From assembly GCA_964537505.1 (NCBI GenBank), contig CAZICK010000112.1, positions 1 through 11,151 of the forward strand: a stretch of 11,151 nt of DNA, read 5' to 3'. The DNA comes from DAINBT01 sp036732785 (GTDB taxonomy: Bacteria; Planctomycetota; Phycisphaerae; Sedimentisphaerales; SM23-30). The notes under the pieces are model-generated. The model did not search any database and was not told the origin of the DNA. It saw only the letters and a program-made list of their open reading frames with translations. A program made the position numbers and the translations under genes. The number at the start of each line of letters is the position of its first letter. The first letter of the stretch is position 1. Shown in pieces: positions 8,033-11,151 of the stretch.

Positions 8033-10435
8033 ATGATATACTTAGATAAAACGAGATTATTTGCCGCTGTTGTTGCGATTATTTGTGTTACCACTCTGCA
8101 GACAAATGCAAATGAGAAAAAGCCAAAACTCGGAGACCTCAGCGACGGCAATCGTTCGGTCCCGGTTCATACCATCAACCTGTATGAAAAAGTCGATAGG
8201 GAAAAATCTGCCAAACCTATAAGGACAGACGACGATCTCGTGCTGCCTTTTTCTCCGCGCTACACCTGCCGGGAATGTCATGATTATGAAAAAATAAGTT
8301 CCGGCTGGCATTTTAACGCCCTTGACACAAATGCAGATCCCGGGCGCCCGGGCGAGCCGTGGATTTTTGTTGATCGTGAAATCGGCGTCCAGATTCCCCT
8401 TTCCTATCGAAACTGGCCCGGGACATTCAGCCCTGATCAGATCGGGATGACCCCCTGGCAGTTTACCCTGATGTTCGGCAGGCATACTCCCGGCGGCGGC
8501 GCCGGCGAAATCGAAAGCGAGGACCCTGATGAAATAATGCGAGGAATTGTCTCTGGCAAGCTGGAGGTCAATTGCCTGAGCTGTCATGACGCTGCACCAA
8601 CCCACGATCAAACCGAGTATGCCAACCAGATAGGCCGCCAGAACTTCCGTTGGGCCGCCGCTGCCTCCTGCGATTTTGCCACGGTACGCGGCTCCGCCCG
8701 TGGCATGTCCAATACATATAATCCCCTGATGCCGAGGGTACGTGACGATTCACAGGGGATTCCGCCGTCAATTTCGTACAACAAAAGCCGTTTTGATGCA
8801 AAAGATAGAGTATTTTTCGATATTGCAAAAAAAGTTCCGGCTCAGCGCTGCTATTTCTGCCATTCCACTAAAACTGTCGGTCACGAAACATGGGAAACGG
8901 ACCAGGATGTGCATATAACCGCGGGCCTGACGTGTGTCGATTGTCATCGACATGGGCTGGACCATATAATAAGTCGCGGTTATGAAGGTGAATCGAAGGA
9001 AAAGGGCAAATCACCATCGCTGGTTTCCCTTACCTGCCGAGGTTGTCATCTGGGAGACAAATCAGCCGACAAGAACGCACCGCCCATAGCCGGACGGCTC
9101 GGCGCACCCCGGCCGCTACACAAAGGCATCCCGCAAAATCATTTTGAGCAGCTTACCTGCACTGCATGTCATTCGGGTTCCTGGCCCACGCAAAAACCCT
9201 ATTTTGTCAAAACCTCCCAAGCCCACGCTCTCGGAACATTCGGAGCCGATAAGTCAGACCAGGCTTTACCGATCATTCAGTCAACCGTTTTTTCCGCACA
9301 AGCAGACGGCAAGATCGGAACAAGCAAGTTGATATGGCCTGCCTATTGGGGCCGAATGACCGGCGATGAAGTGTCACCCATGGCGGTTGACGAGATAAGG
9401 GATAAGGCAGGTGAAGTACTAGCAACGGGCGAAAAGAAACAGGATGGCTGGTCGGCTTTGACTAAAGAGCAGATCGCCAAGGCCCTGAAAATTTTGGCTG
9501 GAGATAAGGATCAGGGACAGACGGTTTATATCACCGGAGGAAAATTGTACCGCCTGGGAGCTGATGGAAAACTAACATGGGACGAGGAGCACAAGGCCGC
9601 CGGGCCTTATACCTGGCCGATGGCGCACAACGTAAGACCGGCAATTCAGGCATTGGGCACCCACGGCTGTGACGATTGCCATACAACGTCTTCACCTTTC
9701 TTTTATGGTCAAGTTATTGCTGGTTGCGACGGCGTCAGCCCGCAAACACCTGAAAAACAAATGGTGGATTTTCAGGGTCACGATCCTTTTTACGTACTAT
9801 CATTTAACCTTTCGTTTATATTTCGCCCTATGCTGAAAGTTGTGTCTATAGCTTCCTGTTTGCTTGTGGCTGCCGTCCTATTGCTATATGGCCTCAGAGG
9901 CCTTTTCTGTATCCTCAAACTGGCCGCCGGCTATAAAATTCAAACGGCTGCCGTTGACAGCAGCGAGCCACGCAAACCGACACGTCTCCTGGCGATTTTT
10001 CAAGTGCTCATTTTGGCTGGTGTCATATTAACCGGCTCGTTTCTGGCGATTACTGGTTTTTACGCTTTCCTCATTGCCCGACAACCGTTGAGCGGTTATT
10101 TGTTGATGCTTCATTGTACCGCGGCGCCGGTTTTTGCCGTCTGTATGGCGGTTTTAACCCTGTTTTGGTCTCATAGCTGTCGCTTCAGTTTCGGAAATGA
10201 CCGACGGATTACCATATCTGAAATAGTTCAAAAAACATGTTTTTGGTTGATCGCTATGTTTCTTCTACCTGTCACAATGTCGATTGTTTTGAGTATGTTT
10301 CCTATTTTCGGAACAGATGGTCAGGTTTTTCTCTACCATTTGCACCGCTATAGCACTTTACTGCTAACCATATTCGCGATAATATATTTCGTATCGGCGG
10401 CAATGGTCCATAAACAAAAACAGCCCAAGACCTAA
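8033..10435 (+). CDS. Heptaheme c-type cytochrome with C-terminal cytochrome-b-like membrane domain
   Basis: The 800-residue product (from ATG 8033) begins with a signal peptide (hydrophobic residues about 9-23). The exported part carries seven CxxCH heme c sites: CRECH 79-83, CLSCH 181-185, CYFCH 273-277, CVDCH 301-305, CRGCH 335-339, CTACH 376-380 and CDDCH 546-550. A 165-residue heme-free stretch separates the sixth and seventh. The C-terminus has five hydrophobic helices at about 600-627, 652-682, 687-712, 734-757 and 767-791. Histidines in or near the helices (H694 in MLHC; H769 and H771 in YHLHR) resemble the heme b ligands of FdnI/PhsC-type cytochrome b subunits, so a quinone-linked redox role is plausible (inference). 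No known family name was recognised with confidence. It lies 68 nt after the second oxidoreductase and is probably co-transcribed. The TAA stop overlaps the left arm of an inverted repeat (10433-10445). Confidence 0.9.
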   Translation: MIYLDKTRLFAAVVAIICVTTLQTNANEKKPKLGDLSDGNRSVPVHTINLYEKVDREKSAKPIRTDDDLVLPFSPRYTCRECHDYEKISSGWHFNALDTNADPGRPGEPWIFVDREIGVQIPLSYRNWPGTFSPDQIGMTPWQFTLMFGRHTPGGGAGEIESEDPDEIMRGIVSGKLEVNCLSCHDAAPTHDQTEYANQIGRQNFRWAAAASCDFATVRGSARGMSNTYNPLMPRVRDDSQGIPPSISYNKSRFDAKDRVFFDIAKKVPAQRCYFCHSTKTVGHETWETDQDVHITAGLTCVDCHRHGLDHIISRGYEGESKEKGKSPSLVSLTCRGCHLGDKSADKNAPPIAGRLGAPRPLHKGIPQNHFEQLTCTACHSGSWPTQKPYFVKTSQAHALGTFGADKSDQALPIIQSTVFSAQADGKIGTSKLIWPAYWGRMTGDEVSPMAVDEIRDKAGEVLATGEKKQDGWSALTKEQIAKALKILAGDKDQGQTVYITGGKLYRLGADGKLTWDEEHKAAGPYTWPMAHNVRPAIQALGTHGCDDCHTTSSPFFYGQVIAGCDGVSPQTPEKQMVDFQGHDPFYVLSFNLSFIFRPMLKVVSIASCLLVAAVLLLYGLRGLFCILKLAAGYKIQTAAVDSSEPRKPTRLLAIFQVLILAGVILTGSFLAITGFYAFLIARQPLSGYLLMLHCTAAPVFAVCMAVLTLFWSHSCRFSFGNDRRITISEIVQKTCFWLIAMFLLPVTMSIVLSMFPIFGTDGQVFLYHLHRYSTLLLTIFAIIYFVSAAMVHKQKQPKT

Positions 10436-10529
10436 TACTACAGCGAGACTTAGCTGATATTTGACATTTTAAACCACATTATCAGTATCAAAAACGCAGT
10501 TAATTGCATAAAATCGCGATGTAGTACTA
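10433..10529. repeat. 13-bp imperfect inverted repeat bounding a 97-bp non-coding segment
   Basis: TAATACTACAGCG (10433-10445) and CGATGTAGTACTA (10517-10529) are inverted copies with 11 of 13 positions matching. Both outer ends are TA. The left arm begins exactly at the TAA stop of the cytochrome gene. It could be a small TA-flanked non-autonomous element (MITE-like) or a long-loop stem at the end of the transcript; the sequence does not decide. There is no open reading frame inside. Confidence 0.55.
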
Positions 10530-10550
10530 AACCGAAATTTGTGGTCTAAA
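10468..10550. repeat. Second, interleaved inverted repeat (11 bp)
   Basis: TTTAAACCACA (10468-10478) and TGTGGTCTAAA (10540-10550) are inverted copies with 10 of 11 matching. They interleave with the 13-bp pair at 10433/10517, so the two stems cannot nest. A small stem, CTGATA (10454-10459) with TATCAG (10480-10485), also lies here. None is followed by a T-run, so a classical intrinsic terminator is not evident. Confidence 0.45.
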
Positions 10551-10600
10551 TTGTTGGTTTGTGTGCGTGGATGGGCATGTTGGTTACTTTTGGTGCGTTG

Positions 10601-10663
10601 TAGAAAATTTTTTATATTTTATTTTATTTAGATGGTTGACAGCCGAAATAACTATGGTACAAT
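10601..10663 (+). promoter_or_regulatory. rRNA operon promoter with AT-rich upstream element
   Basis: A consensus TTGACA (10636-10641), a 16-nt spacer and TACAAT (10658-10663, 5 of 6) preceded by TGG (10655-10657; an extended -10 TGn) make this the best promoter in the window. Directly upstream, 10601-10632 is almost pure A/T, as expected for an UP element that contacts the RNA polymerase alpha subunit at rRNA promoters. The transcript should begin near 10669-10671, about 418 nt before 16S rRNA. Confidence 0.8.
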
Positions 10664-10803
10664 TGGATGTTCGTCAGGTAGTTGTGGTGTATGTGCCTGT
10701 TTACCTGATGGTTTTTTGGCGGTTTCGAGCCGCGATGTGCTGTTTATAAGTTTTTTTGAGATAAGCAGTTACGGCGCGTTGCAGGCGGCGAGGCCGTGGT
10801 AAA

Positions 10804-10815
10804 GCTCTTTGACAA
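10804..10815 (+). promoter_or_regulatory. boxA antitermination site of the rRNA leader
   Basis: GCTCTTTGACAA differs at one base from the E. coli rRNA boxA core GCTCTTTAACAA. In bacteria this RNA element binds NusB and S10 and lets RNA polymerase resist Rho termination along the untranslated rRNA operon. Its position, about 135 nt after the predicted transcript start and 272 nt before 16S rRNA, fits that role. Confidence 0.8.
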
Positions 10816-10834
10816 GTGAACAGTTGCCAGAGTA

Positions 10835-10958
10835 ACGAGAATGTGGGTTGAATCGGCGTGCTGTGAAACTGCCGATTTGGCCGTGAACCACAAATCTCTT
10901 TTTTCAAGAGGTTTGTTTGGTGTGTTTTGTCCGGTAAGACGGACATTCGCATTCTCGT
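10835..10958 (+). other. Multibranch RNA fold in the rRNA leader
   Basis: A closing stem pairs ACGAGAATGTG (10835-10845) with CGCATTCTCGT (10948-10958): 11 pairs including one G-U. It encloses two hairpins: AATCGGC (10851-10857) with GCCGATT (10871-10877), and CAAATCTCTT (10891-10900) with AAGAGGTTTG (10906-10915) around a 5-nt loop. This reads as a three-way junction just after boxA. It may serve leader folding for 16S maturation or pacing of polymerase (inference). Confidence 0.55.
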
Positions 10959-11087
10959 ACACAGACGTGAATGTGAGCCAAATCGAATGCCAACACAGAT
11001 TTGCGAACGTTTCCCTTGCCGCCCGTTCCGAAAGGATTTGGGCTGGCCAGGAGGGTTTATGTTTTGTAGATTTGTGGCAAACGATAA

Positions 11088-11151
11088 AAATCGAAGAGTT
11101 TGATCCTGGCTCAGAACGAACGCTGGCGGCGTGGCTAAGACATGCAAGTCG
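11088..11151 (+). rRNA. rrs: 16S ribosomal RNA, 5' end (partial)
   Basis: The bacterial 16S start is recognised by GAAGAGTTTGATCCTGGCTC (11093-11112), which covers the site used by universal primer 27F, then GAACGCTGGCGGCGTGG and CATGCAAGTCG. By alignment with E. coli the segment covers positions 1-64, placing the mature 5' end at about 11088. The GTGGCTAAGACATGC variant resembles PVC-superphylum sequences, though 64 bases cannot fix the class. The gene continues past the window end; 23S, 5S and any spacer tRNAs would follow. Confidence 0.97.

Larger units (their letters stand above)
10671..11087 (+). other. Transcribed rRNA operon leader with hairpins
   Basis: No gene is supported here; the stretch lies between the rRNA promoter and 16S rRNA and contains several stems. 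TCAGGTA (10674-10680) pairs with TACCTGA (10702-10708) right at the transcript start. GCGGTT (10719-10724) pairs with AGCCGC (10728-10733) around a 3-nt loop, followed 18 nt later by a seven-T run (10751-10757). ACGGC (10771-10775) pairs with GCCGT (10793-10797) just before boxA. Near 16S, AGCCAAATC (10976-10984) can pair with GATTTGGGCT (11035-11044) with one bulge. The upstream half of the 16S processing stem should lie here, but its partner is beyond the window. Confidence 0.6.

Noticed and set aside
10461..10491. TTGACA (10461-10466) as an additional rRNA promoter
   Set aside because: No acceptable -10 hexamer at 16-18 nt; TATCAA occurs only at 19 nt, and it sits within the inverted-repeat segment.
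10561..10749. 62-residue plus-strand frame before 16S
   Set aside because: It spans the rRNA promoter and leader start; the hydrophobic look comes from the GT-rich DNA.
10891..10930. Hairpin followed by a T-rich stretch, considered as a terminator
   Set aside because: The stem is AT-rich, the downstream T residues are broken by G, and it lies after boxA inside the rRNA leader, where termination would be counterproductive.
10701..11147. 148-residue minus-strand frame
   Set aside because: Antisense to the rRNA leader and to 16S itself, so the open frame is fortuitous.

Overview
The window reads like part of a genome from the PVC superphylum, most likely Planctomycetota of the class Phycisphaerae (inference). 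The support is: two Tat-exported Gfo/Idh/MocA oxidoreductases, a large secreted ThuA-HEAT repeat protein, a multiheme cytochrome fused to membrane helices, and a 16S rRNA 5' end of the GGCGGCGTGG / AAGACATGCAAGTCG type seen across PVC bacteria. With only 64 bases of 16S the class is not certain.

Layout: on the minus strand, 159-1334 encodes an MltA-type lytic transglycosylase lipoprotein. It is divergent from a plus-strand cluster, and the 287-base gap between them holds candidate promoters for both directions. The plus-strand cluster is: a Tat-exported oxidoreductase (1622-2923); a 1114-residue secreted protein with a ThuA-like domain, HEAT-like repeats and a C-terminal beta-sandwich-like domain (2975-6319); a second, quite different Tat-exported oxidoreductase with a cysteine-rich insertion (6468-7964); and a seven-heme c-type cytochrome ending in five membrane helices (8033-10435). 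A good promoter before 6468 suggests the last two genes can be transcribed on their own. Immediately after the cytochrome lies a non-coding stretch with interleaved inverted repeats, then a strong rRNA-type promoter with an AT-rich upstream element, a leader of about 420 nt with hairpins and a boxA antitermination site, and the first 64 bases of 16S rRNA, which runs off the window.

Working together (inference): ThuA and a Gfo/Idh/MocA enzyme (ThuB) are known partners in rhizobial disaccharide breakdown through 3-keto sugars. Here a ThuA domain sits between two oxidoreductases and all three carry export signals, so the cluster may be a cell-envelope version of 3-keto-glycoside chemistry acting on oligo- or polysaccharides. 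The adjacent membrane-anchored heptaheme cytochrome is a candidate electron outlet or quinone link for that oxidation, but no residue in the sequence proves the coupling. The mltA gene and the rRNA operon are separate units.
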